64,000 nt of DNA from Talpa occidentalis (lineage: Eukaryota > Chordata > Mammalia > Eulipotyphla > Talpidae). This document shows, in pieces, positions 34,256 to 46,019 of the stretch. A program made the translations under genes and the position numbers. The stretch spans positions 31,236,329 through 31,300,328 of the forward strand of contig NW_023601212.1 of assembly GCF_014898055.3 (NCBI RefSeq), read 5' to 3'. Each line of letters starts with the position of its first letter. Position 1 is the first letter of the stretch. Under the pieces are notes generated by a model. It had not been told where the DNA came from, searched no databases, and saw nothing but the letters and a program-made list of their open reading frames with translations.

Positions 34256-34975
34256 ATATAGTGTGTACTTGTAGCCTATGCTATGTGTGTATGTGCATAT
34301 TTCTATACGAGGTAGGGTGTCCTTCCCTGCCTATCAAAAAGAGACAGGGTTGCTAAAGGCAGCAAGAGGGCTCTCTCTTTCTTCCCTCCTGGATCATCAG
34401 CTCTTGAGTGAAGCCAGCTGTTCTGTGTAGAGACTCTGTGGAATGAGGAAGTTAAGTTTCCAGAACTGCCTGGAGTTGGGTCTATATCCTCAGGGCTGAG
34501 CAGGCCTTTGATGACTGCAGTGGCCTGAATGGTAATCAATTGCTCTGTGCCTTAAGCACCACACTATGAAGCAATCCACAGCCTCTGCAGCATGAGTTCT
34601 ATCCCTGGCCAGCCAGGGAGAAACCCACATGGTGAGGCAGACCTCTCCTGTCTCTCCTGCTGCTCCCCTCAGCAGTGTATTTCAGTCAGTCTGCCTGTTC
34701 TATTCCCCACTCTGTCTCTGGTGAATCCTCTCACCCCCCACACCTCTGGCCTGTACCCCAGTTCTTGTATGCATACATAAATAAAATCAAAAAATAAATA
34801 AATAAATAAAATCAATATTAAAAAAAAGAGAGAGAGAACCTTGAGCCAGAATCACCCAGTGAAATCTGTCTCAGATTCCTGATCCACAGAAACTGTGAGA
34901 ACATAAGTATTTGCTGCCTTAAACCACTAAGTATTGGGATAATCTGTTGACACTAATAATAAGTAATGCACTGCA
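34256..34975 (+). repeat. MLT1-type MaLR LTR, sense, split by a SINE
   Basis: 'tcttgagtgaagccagctgt', 'caggcctttgatgactgcag', then after the SINE 'ccttgagccagaatcaccca', 'atccacagaaactgtgagaa' and 'ctgccttaaaccactaagta'. This is the order of the 3' half of an MLT1 LTR. Old, non-autonomous ERVL-MaLR; the 5' LTR part may be lost. Confidence 0.8.
34548..34828 (+). mobile_element. tRNA-derived SINE (older subfamily), degraded head
   Basis: 'caccacactatgaagcaatc', 'cagcctctgcagcatgagtt', 'cagcagtgtatttcagtcag', 'ggcctgtaccccagttcttg', then a long (AAAT)n tail. The usual GGGCCTCCC head and A box are not recognisable, so the copy is 5'-truncated or heavily mutated. I could not define its target duplication. 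Confidence 0.9.
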
Positions 34976-35019
34976 TGACACAGAGTTTGTCTTAATAGAA
35001 GGTAGAAGCTCAGGAATTT

Positions 35020-35420
35020 TTTTTTTAGTGAACATATTTTATCTTCTATTTTTCTGTCACTGTGTAGTGTATGTACATACATTATAAACCGTAGCTTGCT
35101 TTCACTCCCTCTCATCTCCTTATGTTCTCATGTTGATATCACTTTAGATTTTTTTACAAACATAAATTCTTATATATTTTCATGCACCTTTTTTGCAACT
35201 ATACATTATGCAAAAACTGTGTATTCCTCATCTACTCCTTGTCTGTTTTGCTTTGCTAAAGTAAGTCCTTCAAAGAATATGAGTGTGATAATGTTTGATT
35301 TTCTGAATGTCAGAAAAATATTTATTTTGTCTTTCATTTGAATGTAATTTGAGTAAATATGAGACTGTAGAAAACAGTCTCGAGCATTTAAAGATATTGC
35401 TTTGTTCTATCAGGATGCTA
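35020..35420 (-). repeat. Possible old L1 fragment, antisense
   Basis: 'gcatttaaagatattgctttg' with preceding T-rich sequence resembles antisense L1M/HAL1 sequence. Family assignment is weak. An A/T-rich 81-codon ORF here is not credible. Confidence 0.3.
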
Positions 35421-35559
35421 CTGAGACATTAGTATGTTCTTAACTGGAAGAACAAAGTCCAAACTGAGAAAAAAACTCCCAGGTCCTTTTTCCAGTCTGG
35501 CTGCTAGCCTCAAAATCATAAGAAAGGAGGGCAGCAGCACTCACGCAATCAGTTTTGTT

Positions 35560-35725
35560 CCATTCTCCATGCTGGGTGCTTTCATTAACTTGGGTGTTCC
35601 CAACAGCCTCCATTTAGCTGATGTGGAAGCTGAGTCTTGGGAGAAGGAGCTAGAGGAGTCTTGTCATGGACCACTGGAGAGAGCACCAGAGCTGCACAAC
35701 TTGGCCCAAAAAGTCATCCCCTTTC
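35560..35725 (-). repeat. Possible MIR/L2 fragment, antisense
   Basis: 'tccatgctgggtgctttcat', 'gctgatgtggaagctgagtc' and 'agctgcacaacttggcccaa' resemble antisense MIR in part. It explains part of the 112-codon ORF at 35434-35772, which I do not accept as a gene. Confidence 0.35.
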
Positions 35726-36059
35726 TTGTAAGATACTATAATCTGTCATCTGTAAAATACCCCGGTTACTAGAAAGGCTGGAGAAAAAGCTGGAATAGCA
35801 GTAACTTGGCTCCAGAAATTGGTTACAAAGCAGAAATCCAGCTGTTTTCCCTTTTTCTCTCTCTACACATCAAATCAGGCAGCAGCTTGCAACACTCTGT
35901 GTGGCCCAGCTGAAGAAATTCTAAACATTGCTTCAAGGATCTAACTCACAACTCATCTTAAACCATCACAAGAAAACTCCCATTAGAGAGGGAGAGGGGA
36001 AGTGTGTGTTAATGAGCTGAAGTGTGAGAATGGCTATGAATAAGCAGAAGCATGAATAC

Positions 36060-36400
36060 AGCATGCGAGGCAAATGAAATAATTACCCAGCTTACCATTG
36101 TTACAACGCAATAAATTTAATGTAATTCCTAAAGGCCAACCCAGTTTTTTCTTTCTCTTTTTTAAACTCCTTTTACATTTTCAGAATTATACTTTAATTA
36201 GCATAACATTTAAATTAGCGAATGGAATCTTAATTAGCGGAAGAAATAGACTTTTGTTGGAGTGGTAACTAAAACAAATAAATCCACTTCCTCTTTCAAG
36301 AGCCGTTTGCTTATGGCGCATTTAATAGCCTAGTGTACCATAAACAATTTGAGGGAAAGATAAGTAATTAAATTAGGAGACACACTGGCCAGCTCCCAAC
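36060..36400. promoter_or_regulatory. Candidate conserved non-coding element
   Basis: No repeat recognised. Dense ATTA/TAAT cores ('gaaataattacccag', 'tactttaattagcataac', 'taaattagcgaatgg', 'cttaattagcggaag', 'aagtaattaaattagg') plus a Hox/Cdx-like 'cataaac' and CpGs kept in an AT-rich context. This is the composition of deeply conserved developmental enhancers. Conservation not tested. Confidence 0.4.
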
Positions 36401-36779
36401 TGCAAGAAACTATTTTTACTCTTTCATATCAAAAGAGTTCCTCCCCTCTTCCCTCATCCTATGGGTCTCAAACACATGGGTCCCACTAGACTCACTGGGT
36501 TTTCTCAAGATTACAAACTCTTGATAATTACCATGATAAAAATATTGCCCCAAGTACCCCCGCTTCTGTTCTCTGAAATGTCCTTTTTAAAAAATCACTA
36601 GGTCAAAAAAAAGCCAAGCAACTCAAATCTGAACAATGTACCATTACCTCCCCCTCTGTTGTTTCTCAGCCCCTTGGCCCTTCACAGGATGACCAGGGCT
36701 GTGGGGTGGGGGCAGGGAGAAGGGCCCAGGACAATGATGGCACAGTGTGCACAGCATCTCACTGTAGCCAGGCCAGAAC

Positions 36780-36970
36780 AAGGTGGACACTCAGGAATGT
36801 CCCTCAGAGCTGACTACAGTCATACAGGCCACAGATGGTCGCAGCGGCCCATTATGGCTCAGATGCGAAAACTAAGGTTCAGGAAAATGAAAGAACTTTT
36901 CTAGGTTGGCCAAGAAGGCAACTTCCCTAAATTCAGATATTCTGGCCTCAATCTGTGCTCTCTGCACCAT
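36780..36970 (-). repeat. MIR SINE, antisense
   Basis: 'ggctcagatgcgaaaactaa', 'ctaggttggccaagaaggca' and 'ctcaatctgtgctctctgca' follow antisense MIR. Confidence 0.55.
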
Positions 36971-37464
36971 GTTCTATACAAACGTTCTTCAAACACAGGG
37001 TCAGGATTTCTGAGATGATTCTTAAAGAGGTATTAATCTTGCTCAAGCTGGAGGCAAAGTCCGGGATCTGTGCTCAGTGCAGCCCTGCTTGGGGGGACAG
37101 TCTACCTCACCTTCCTGTACCCCCTCTGAAACCAACAACTAACTGGTAAAGGGTCCAGCCTGATAAAGAGGCAAAACACCACAGGATCAGCATTGGGTCA
37201 TTTCACCACAAGGCTGTGCAGTTGACAGTGAGATACCTGGAGGCTGGCATCAGGTAGCCGGTGCTGTACACCTGACTTCTGGTCGACTCAGCCTGCCTTT
37301 CTCACCTCGCAGACAGTCCCTTGGTGCACAGGAGGGAAAGTCCTTTACCTCCCCACGACAGAGTTCTCCCATGAGAAGTTACCGGATAAACTCACCAGAT
37401 GCATGAAGTTGGGGAATTAATCAACCCCTCTAAGCTCTCCACTTAGTTGATTAATTCCTTCCTT

Positions 37465-38178
37465 CAATGTTTGTGTTTATTCAATAAATATTTACTCAGT
37501 GCCTATTATATTCCAAGCATTTGTGGAATAAAAATGCAGGATGAGTAAGACAGGAAAAAAATAATAACCCTGTCTGCATGGGACTGTGAATCTAGTGAAA
37601 AAGTGAGACTATACATGATGTGATAATATATAGTGAAAAGTACTACGAATAAAGTTGAAGATGGGGAGGGTGAACACAGAAAGTGTGATAGGGACAGACC
37701 CACCCCAGGAGTTAGCAGGACCCAGATCTCATAGGAAGAATGGGGAGAAGGGTACTAAGTGCAAAGATCCTGAAGCCAGAACTAGCGCCAGATGTTTGAG
37801 GAGCACAAGAAAATGGTTAGAGTGGGAAATGAGGTTGGGAGATACACAAGGGACAGATACATGTGGGACTTTAGAGTCCATCCAGTGTTTCTTTCTTTTT
37901 TAAGATTTATTTATTTATGCATACAAGAGCTGGGGTACAGGTCAGAGGTGTGGGGGTGAGAAGATTCACCAGAAACAGAGTGGGGAGCAGAACAGGCAGA
38001 ATGACTGAAATACACTGCTGAGGGGAGCAGCGGTCGAGTCAGGAGAGGTCTGCTGCACCATGTGGGTAGCTCCCTGGCTGGGGACAGACTCGTGCTACAG
38101 TGGCTGCTGATAGCTTCATAGGTTGCATCTTAACCCCTTGTGCCACCGGGGAGGCCCTCCATCCAGTGTTTCTGAGTC
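37465..38178 (-). repeat. L2 3' end, antisense, split by a SINE
   Basis: 'gtttattcaataaatattta', 'tcagtgcctattatattcca', 'taataaccctgtctgcatgg', 'gtgcaaagatcctgaagcca' and 'ggagcacaagaaaatggtta' run as antisense L2. The element at 37893-38157 interrupts it. Confidence 0.8.
37893..38157 (-). mobile_element. tRNA-derived SINE (older subfamily), antisense
   Basis: Minus-strand head 'gggcctccccggtggcacaa', body 'cagcagtgtatttcagtcat', end 'cctgtaccccagctcttgta'. Perfect 16-bp target duplication TCCATCCAGTGTTTCT at 37877-37892 and 38158-38173. Confidence 0.96.
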
Positions 38179-38984
38179 TCAGGAAAGGCTCTGTCACAGA
38201 GGCAGTTGCCTGGCAAGACTGCTGCAAATCTTCATATCACAGATCAGCCTGCCTTACACTATGACAAATGCCCAATGCAATTATGATTATGATTTTATAA
38301 TTACAATAATTATATTTATATTTAAAATCATACTGTAACAATAGCTAAAAAGAGAGGGGGTTATCTATCACACAGAGACATATTTAGGACTGACACATGT
38401 TTTGAATTTCCACCCCTACTTGTTTCATTTTTCTACCTTAGCCCTTATTTATTGATGTGGAAACTCTAAAAGTTTGAGAACTATTAGGAAAGAGTTGGTA
38501 ATCCCTTCTTGTTCCTGGCCTTTGGGGCATGTTGGGTAAGAGGGAGTAGCATATCAGTACCCTGGAGAGGGGCATGCATTCTGGGGGGTTTACATCACTA
38601 CAGCAACATCAGTTGGTTAGACCTGTGACTAAAAAGCAAGTATCTCCTTTGAGAGCATTGCTAATGTAACCAAATGCTGCACAGCAACCTAGTCCCAAAA
38701 TTAGAACCAGCAATGCTGACCATACTACATGTGTAGAATAAAAAAAAAGACGGGTTTCCACTCCAGACAGCTCTATAATGAGGACTTTTAAAAGTCTCTG
38801 TTCTGCTTTAGGTTCATTTCAGTGAATTCTAGTGCCTCTGACATGAGTCTTTCTTCCCATCTAAGAAAGCTTCTTTAATTAAATGATCATACAATAAAAG
38901 CTTTTACCCCAGATTGTGAAGCTAAATGTGACAATAAGTGTGAATGACTCTGAATACTTGAAGAGATATAAAAAATTAAGTTTA
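38179..38984. other. Unannotated sequence
   Basis: AT-rich 38.28-38.34 kb; 'tctttaattaaatgatcata' near 38871 is a lone ATTA cluster. No repeat named. Confidence 0.4.
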
Positions 38985-39215
38985 ACTGAGAATTTATGAT
39001 GTGCCAGGCACAATCACAAGTGTTTTAGATGACTGGTTTTCATTTGGCCCTTGTGTACAGTAGATTCTCACATACAGTAAGTCCTTTTGTCATTCCCATA
39101 GTGCAGCAGAGGAAACTGAGGTCCACAGAAGGTCAAGATCACTTAGCTAATATAAGTGGCAAGGGCAGGAATTGAACCCTGAACTCTGACCTTAGCACTG
39201 GCTCACGGTCACTTT
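38985..39215 (-). repeat. MIR SINE, antisense
   Basis: 'gatgtgccaggcacaatcac', 'cagcagaggaaactgaggtc', 'agtggcaagggcaggaattg' and 'accctgaactctgaccttag': near full length. Confidence 0.85.
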
Positions 39216-39509
39216 GTGATCTTGCCATCAATCCCCAGTAGATGTGAAGCATCCCTGTGGCCATGAATACTGGGACAAGAGCTCCTGGAACAGGCCTCTC
39301 GACAAGACATCAGACAAGGTGCTCAGGTCAAAATTTCTATCCTGATGAGAAAAACTGACATCCCAGCTAAAGCACTCATTCTCAAAATACAAACATGTAA
39401 GTGAGAACAGCAGGCTGACATCACATGGAGGGATGGATGAGGAGAGGCCTTCCCGAGGCTGATGGTCTTGCAGTGACACAGACCCTGAGGGCACATACGG
39501 GATCATATG

Positions 39510-39730
39510 GAAGACTAGACAGTCTGGATTCCAGACCCAGCTCAGCAACAGCTGGTTGTGCCACCTTGGGCCAGTCAATGTATTCCCATCTAGCTCTGGT
39601 TTTCTTGTGGATTCCATGCAGCTAAAACCAGTTTTGTGAGATGTTTGTGGGAATAACTATGAAATGATTTAATATTTAGTGTAGTACCTGAGTAAACAGA
39701 TGCTCAAAAATGGTCATCATTGTTATTGTA
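39510..39730 (+). repeat. MIR SINE, sense
   Basis: 'gtctggattccagacccagc', 'tgccaccttgggccagtcaa', 'gaataactatgaaatgattt' and 'agtgtagtacctgagtaaac' in sense MIR order. The minus ORF at 39228-39617 crosses it and is not a gene. Confidence 0.7.
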
Positions 39731-39834
39731 TTTTGCATAAAATATTTTGTACAAGATAATCAGATCTACACTGAGGATAGATTTTGCTTGAGGCTTGGCT
39801 AAATAAATGCTAAGTAAATGATCACCTGGGTTGC

Positions 39835-39995
39835 CCAGGTCATCTTCCCTTTTCGTGCTGCTTGGAAGACATTATTCAAGATGCCTTTCCTGTAAGACTG
39901 TGAGCTCCACAGATACAGGGTTCATGTGTCTGTTGTCTCAGGACTTTCCGGGGGACTTGGTGTGTGGTAAATATGCAATATTTGTATATTGCACT
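39835..39995 (+). repeat. L2 3' end, sense
   Basis: 'agactgtgagctccacagat', 'acagggttcatgtgtctgtt' and 'tgtgtggtaaatatgcaata' match the L2 terminus. 40.0-40.68 kb after it holds nothing named; ORFs at 40.1-40.7 kb lack motifs. Confidence 0.7.
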
Positions 39996-40689
39996 GGCTG
40001 AGATTATAGCCAATAACTAACTGACAGTGAATTAGGATGCTTTATTCTGGTGGAATCCATACTAGATATATGTATTTCAGCTAAAGGTTAGAGGAGAGAG
40101 TGAAAGACATTTGAAATCATTACTGGTACACTTTCCTTTTGTTAATATGGCAGAACATTCTCCCCAAGACTCTCCCTTGAGCACGGGCATAAGAATACCT
40201 CTGCCACTAAGTGAACCTGAGTATTTTAATTCGCCACTTAGATTGAAAAGAAGAATTTCTAATGCTTCTCCAGATTTAGGATTCTATAACTTTAGGAATT
40301 ATGACCAGAGTATCTGTACATTTATCCAACAATAAGAGGCAGCTGCAAATGTGCTGGAAAATAGGTACCTAAGTCTAGGACAAAGACCATGGAAATGAAA
40401 AGAAGCTTGGGGTCCAACTAAGAGAAGTAAAGAGACTATCAAATCTTGGTCTTCATCTGATGAAGACAGGAAGACTTCCTGGAAGAGGTGGGACCTGGGT
40501 AGGCTCAGTGGTCTTGCTAGAGTGGGAAGGCTCACCTTGCTATGCAAATTATATGAGGAGTCATCCCCAAAAGTCATTGGGAAAGGACTGGGACCAAAAT
40601 GAGGAGACTGAACAAAAGAACCTTCTCCTCTATTCCCCCTTTCCATACTCCCTGTGAATAAGCCAATAGAAGAAAAAGCTTTTCCAACT

Positions 40690-40890
40690 GCAGGCCCCCT
40701 CAATTCCACTCTGGCCAGGCAACTGCAGAGAGCAATAAAACTTTAATGGCTCCCAGTGGGTCGATTCGGCAAGAAGGAAAGTGCTATAAATCTCACCCAA
40801 TGCTTATGTGCAGCTTAAAAACAAACGGCTCCAATCACACTTAGCAGAGCCAGCCAATTTCCCCAGCATGGGGAGGTAGCAAAGGAAGAT
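40690..40890. promoter_or_regulatory. Possible conserved non-coding element
   Basis: Repeat-free, with 'gtgctataaatctcacccaa', 'acaaacggctccaatcacac' and CpGs retained in 'gggtcgattcggcaag'. Weak candidate. Confidence 0.25.
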
Positions 40891-41489
40891 TTACCCATCT
40901 ACATGACTCGTAGAAGGAAAAGTTTGAGGAGGAGAAAGGGAGAGAGAAAGGTCAGCTATGGAATGAATGTCACCGAATTGCAATGGATGGCTTGATGCGA
41001 AGACATGGCAGGCATGTGGCTGCCTGCTAAGGTTGCCTGCGTGAATGGTCCCCCCAGTGAGATACATTCATGGAGACAATTTGGCTACAAAGTGACTAAC
41101 TGGCTCTGACTTTGCTCCTCCAAGTTCATGAGGAGTCTCATCTTCAGGAACTTCTATCATTGTGGCTGATGTCCTGGGAGTTCTGAGTATCTCACTAACC
41201 AGCACTGAAGCAGAACTTCTACAGTTCTACCACCACACCCCTCCCTGCTCCAACTCCAGCCTGGCCCTCACCTGCTCACATGGCTGTGCAGCACCACACA
41301 ACAATGCCCTCGTCCAAACACCATGTGTTCTAGTGATAGACTTTGTTGAAACAGAGTGTGTTAATGAGGGTAAAAAATAAGTCCTGTATATATACAATGC
41401 ATTTAAATTGACTTTCAGAAATGCAGTTACCATACTTCTATTAGTATTATTAATAATTACAATAGACAGCAAGAACTTGGTGACACTTA

Positions 41490-41691
41490 TATGTCAGAAG
41501 CAGTGCTAGATTTCTCTTAAATGAGTTACATCATTTATCAGTCAAAACAATTTAACAGCTAAGACTTTTCCCCTCCTCTTTAACAGACTAGGAAGCTGAT
41601 ATCCAAAGAATGCCAGTAATTTACCAAAAGTTATCCAGATAAGAGAAGAGGAGACTAGAAATGAGGCAATTTGATTCTAAAGCCCACTCTT
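41490..41691 (-). repeat. MIR SINE, antisense
   Basis: 'tatatgtcagaagcagtgct', 'taacagactaggaagctgat' and 'gattctaaagcccactcttt' follow antisense MIR. A SINE sits at its end. Confidence 0.65.
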
Positions 41692-41961
41692 TTTTGAAAA
41701 AACGATTTTTTATTTATTTATACAAGAGCTGGGGTACAGGCCAGAGGTGTGGGAGGGTGAAAGGATTCACCAGGGAAAAAGAGGGGAACAGAAATCAGAC
41801 TGACTGAAATACACTGCTGAGGGGCACAGCGGGCATGACAGGACAGGTCTGCCATGCCATGTGGGTATCTCCCTGGCTGGCCAGGAATTGAACTCGTGCT
41901 ACAGGGGCTGCGGACAGCTTCACAGTGCTGTGGTCAACACGCTGCGCCACTGGGGAGGCTG
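41692..41961 (-). mobile_element. tRNA-derived SINE (older subfamily), antisense
   Basis: Minus strand: 'gcctccccagtggcgcagcg', 'cagtgtatttcagtcagtct', 'cctgtaccccagctcttgta'. Perfect 15-bp target duplication CTAAAGCCCACTCTT at 41677-41691 and 41962-41976. Confidence 0.96.
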
Positions 41962-42044
41962 CTAAAGCCCACTCTTAATCACCAGATTGTTGAAGGAAAA
42001 GTCAGAGACTAATTTTTTAAAATACATACCCAAATTTTAAAAGC

Positions 42045-42255
42045 TAATGTTTATACTGGCTATTTATCATATTGCAGATATATTAAACACTAAACATGAA
42101 TTAATGCATTGGATCTTCACAAAACAAATCTAAGAAGTTGAACTAGCTATTACTCATTTTATAGATAGGAAATCATAGCATTGGAAAGATTATGGTATTT
42201 ATGTAATATCACATAGTGGATTAGGGGCAGAAGATTAAGTCTTTGATTCTAGAAG
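42045..42255 (-). repeat. MIR SINE, antisense
   Basis: 'gaattaatgcattggatctt', 'tcattttatagataggaaat' and 'gatattgcagatatattaaa'-like sequence in antisense MIR order; diverged. Confidence 0.6.
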
Positions 42256-42878
42256 TTTTCATTTCACCTGCTACATTCTGTAATGTATAAAAAATAATGA
42301 ATAGCCATATGAAGATGAATTTTAGCATTAGAAAATTTCTCTAATTCTTATTTCTGTCAAGCCCAAAAGCGAGATTAGGAAGGATAAATGAGGGTCCAGA
42401 ATCCACAGGAGGGAAGCTGGAGACTGTAGGGTCTATACTTCCCTTCAAGAGATCACAGTGCCCAGATTGACACTGCTGAGACCCATGTGTTCTCACCTGG
42501 AGATCATTTAATGCAGCTTACTCCACAGGAGGCTGCTGTTTGCAATGGGGAGGTACAGAAATGTTGCATCCAAGGTTGAGGCAAAAAGCACCAGAGCAAG
42601 CAAAACATATCATGGTCACATCTTTCTAGGTTTTTCTTAGAAGCATATATAACTTGCAGCATAATCAACCTTCACTACTAATAGATTTAGTATTTTCGAA
42701 TCTACCTACTCACCAAAATTTATTTATAGCCCAAAATCAATACTCAACTCTGCTTTCATGGACTTTCACTGACATGAGCAGAGAGGCCAAAATGTGGAGT
42801 CACCAATGCTCATGTTCCCAGCTGGGATGGAACAAGATGGCACTCTGCTTTCTGTTTCAGCTCACTCTGCAAGGTCTC

Positions 42879-42927
42879 AACATTACTACTACAAATAATG
42901 AATTATATGCAGTAGGTAAAAAGCTCA
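42879..42927 (+). repeat. Split local duplication, joined copy
   Basis: Contains two adjacent blocks, 42879-42901 and 42904-42927. They recur separately at 43295-43317 (one mismatch in 23) and 43510-43533 (24 of 24 identical), in the same order and orientation. Confidence 0.9.
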
Positions 42928-43294
42928 TGGTTTTTGCATTTTTTTCTTTTTGTTGTCGGTTTCCTATTTAAGATGGCCCCCAAGGTGCCTAGAGCGCCTC
43001 CTAGTGTCTTAAGTAAAGGAAGGATGCAATGCACTTTGCAGTGGAAATGTGTATGTTAGGTAAAATTCCTTCCTGCATGAGTTGCAGTGGTGTTACCTGT
43101 GAGTTCAATGTTAATGAATGAACACTATTTATTAAATGATGTGTCTTAAACAAAGAAACAAAACACATAAAATAAGGTTTTGTATTGATCGACTGAAAAA
43201 ATGTGACCAGAGGCTTGCAGGAACCTAACTCCTTATTTCCCTTAGGAGCAATGCTTCAGTATTCACTAATTCAGTGTTTGAGATGACTTAATAG

Positions 43295-43533
43295 AACATT
43301 ACTACCACAAATAATGAGAATCGACTGTGCTATCTGCCTCCACCCCAGAGAATGCCTGACGATTGCATACTAGCTTTGGTAGCCATATAACCTTAAACAA
43401 ACTACTCATTTATACAGTAACAATTTATAGAGTAACAATAATCATAGCATTCACCTCATCAAGTTGTTGTAACTATTCAACAGACTAATGTGTGTAGCAG
43501 GATACTTGGTATATGCAGTAGGTAAAAAGCTCA
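43295..43533 (+). repeat. Split local duplication, separated copy
   Basis: Blocks at 43295-43317 and 43510-43533 match the joined copy at 42879-42927, but 192 bp lie between them here, mostly a MIR. Confidence 0.9.
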
Positions 43534-43550
43534 ATGAATCTCTGCTGCTC
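43370..43550 (+). repeat. MIR SINE, sense
   Basis: 'ttaaacaaactactcattta', 'tcacctcatcaagttgttgt', 'gatacttggtatatgcagta' and 'ggtaaaaagctcaatgaatc' in sense MIR order. Confidence 0.7.
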
Positions 43551-43859
43551 TAATTATTGTTGTCACCACCATCCAAGGTGGGTGAAGAGGTAGTCTCAAG
43601 AGAGCTGGTCACTTATCTCTTCAGGAGGTGTGTACTTCTGGGTATGACATGGGGCTACTTCCAAGAACAATCTAAGTTGTGGGGAACTGTCCCCTTTAGT
43701 GAATACAGAAGATGCAATGACCACAGGCCCTCTTGTCTCACATAAGTTGCAGAGGCCTTGAATAAATTCTAACTGCATAATTGAGAAGTACTACGTCCTC
43801 TCCCTCTGGACCCTTGCCAAAGACTCAATGCTAAGGAAATAGAAAGCCCTGTGTCCAGC

Positions 43860-44800
43860 ACATCTACTTCTTCCCAAACAGCCTAGCATGCCTCCCCAAT
43901 CAATGCACTTTACCCTCACAACTTACAACCCTTACAACCACTTCACCAGCCCCTCCATTTCAACATATCCTATCAATTTGCCTCTACTCCTTACCTGAGC
44001 CTTCTCAATCACATCTATTCCCTGACTCCCATCACTCCTCAAGGATGACAACATTAGGCTTTTAGCCACTCATGCTCACCCATACTCTAAATCCCAACAT
44101 TAGGCTTTAGGCACCAAAACTCAGAGTCATCACAGGTTGCAGTGTGTGCTTATGCATTGCTCCACATTTTATCAGTGGCCAAGTTAAGTTGTCAATAGTC
44201 TCTCCCACATTTGCATTATTCATTCTCTTCTCATTCCAACTAACAAATCCTGACTAAGGGATATTATTTGTCCTCTCTGCTATTGTAATAAACATTTATG
44301 GGTCTCTGACTTGCTGGCATTGCTCAACTCAATTTTTCTGAAGCAGAAGTCTAAGTGGCATTACTCCTATTAAAAAAAAACTTCAATAGCTCCCCATAAG
44401 CTGGAACATTAATTACAAACTTTTCAAGGGATGTTGTAAAATCTTTCAAACTTAACTTAGACTTCTCTGTCTCCCTTACAGAGGACTCCTTGACCAGTGT
44501 ACTTCCAACATCTTTGAAGACCCTCAGTATTTGCTCTTCTTAACATCTTATATGCTCAGTCAAGATTGTCCTTCTACCAAATGTCAGCTCCTCTCCAAAG
44601 CCCTTCTCAATTCCCCAACCAAAAAAAAAAAAAATCCCCTTGTTCTTGCTCTTCTGGGTCACTAACGAATTTTTTCTCACTTCTACTGAGGAATTTGTAT
44701 TCTGTAATAGCAATGACATTTATATGATTATTTTATTGCCTGTTTGGATTACTTGATCTTGAGACCTGAACATGATTTAGTGTCTTAATTCTCAATAGTG
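43860..44800 (+). repeat. L2-type LINE, sense, diverged
   Basis: 'ccattctcttctcattccaa'-type pyrimidine-rich sequence, 'ttcaatagctccccataagc' (the L2 'tggctccccat' site), 'tgtaaaatctttcaaactta', 'ctccaaagcccttctcaatt' and a terminal 'gatcttgagacctgaacatg'. A short direct repeat 'caacattaggctttt' lies at about 44050 and 44096. Confidence 0.6.
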
Positions 44801-46018
44801 CGCATGTCCATGAGTCTAAAGAAGTAGATCTGAAGGGTTTTCTGGGTAACAGAAGAATTGTTAGAATTAGTGCTTCTTTTCAGTCAGGAAAATAAGGTCC
44901 CTTCCAAGTGACTGAGTGGAAAGGAGATGGAAGTATAGGCCACTCTCCCTACTGTGACATCATCTTCCAATGCGAGCTCCATGTCTCTTCCTTCCTTTAT
45001 GGTCCCCTGGAAGACCTGGTTTAGAAATATGGAGTAATCAATATTCAAAACATACTTCATTTATCTATCATTTTTATTTTCAAGTGCTAGTAAGATGTCA
45101 CCCAAACACCAAAGAAGGGCTGATTTAATGTTCAGATAGAAAGATGAATAGAAAGACATATACAAAAACAGAAAGATATATACAAAAGTAAACCAAAAAG
45201 ATCATCACAATTACTAGATTTGTTCTGTACCTAATGAGTGGCTATCAGGTTTCCCTTCCTAGTAAAGCCAGTCTTTTAAGGGAAAATCAAAACAGAGATC
45301 ACCTGGAGGGAGTAGAAAAAGAGGTGATCCAGGTATAAGTTAAGCCGATAATACTTAAGTACCATTTGGCTCTGAGATTGTGGCAGTTAAGTCAAATGGA
45401 AAGGACACTGGCTTATGCCGTGTGTTCTCTGAAAACAGAATGTATCCAAATTCATCAGTCAAGACAGCATTTTCCTTGGAATGAAAGTTAAGCAGAAATT
45501 TACTGGGGAGTTGCAATCGATGGGATTTATAATAAGGACTCAGAGTGACACAGTGGAAAAATACCTTCAACCCCATTTTTATAAGAAATACAAAAATGCT
45601 GTTCAATTGTCAGGTTTCATATTGATCCTACAAAAAGGCAGAGAGCATTACATTAAATCCTCATGAGGGGAAGACATTTTTTCAAGGAAGATGATGCCAT
45701 TTACCCATCATTAGTATGGCATGTATTCTGAAATGTTTTCCTAATGCCCATGATGGATTTGAGTTTATCCAACCCTATAAACAAACTTACCTAGTCCATT
45801 TCATTGCCAAGGGCAACCATCTGCAGAAACCTGACTGCAATGGGATATCCCATCTAATATCACTGAAACAGCAGGAGGCTGATTTGCTGACCTGGGGAGG
45901 GGGACAGCCTAGGAAACAGGGGCCCTTAATGAAATTATAATGGTCAGTGCATAGCTCAAACCTCCCAGGGGCAAGTAAGAGTTATTCCACTGACATTTCC
46001 AAACTTTGCCTCTGATCT
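44801..46018. other. Unannotated unique sequence
   Basis: No family recognised. A local duplication 'agaaag-atatacaaaa' lies at about 45136-45188. The 61-83 codon ORFs at 45.36-45.94 kb have no motif. Confidence 0.4.
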
Positions 46019-46019
46019 T

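Noticed and set aside
35434..35772. 112-codon ORF with basic N-terminus
   Set aside because: Partly overlaps a MIR-like fragment; no motif or gene context.
39228..39617. 129-codon minus-strand ORF
   Set aside because: It overlaps a MIR at 39510-39730 and lacks any domain.
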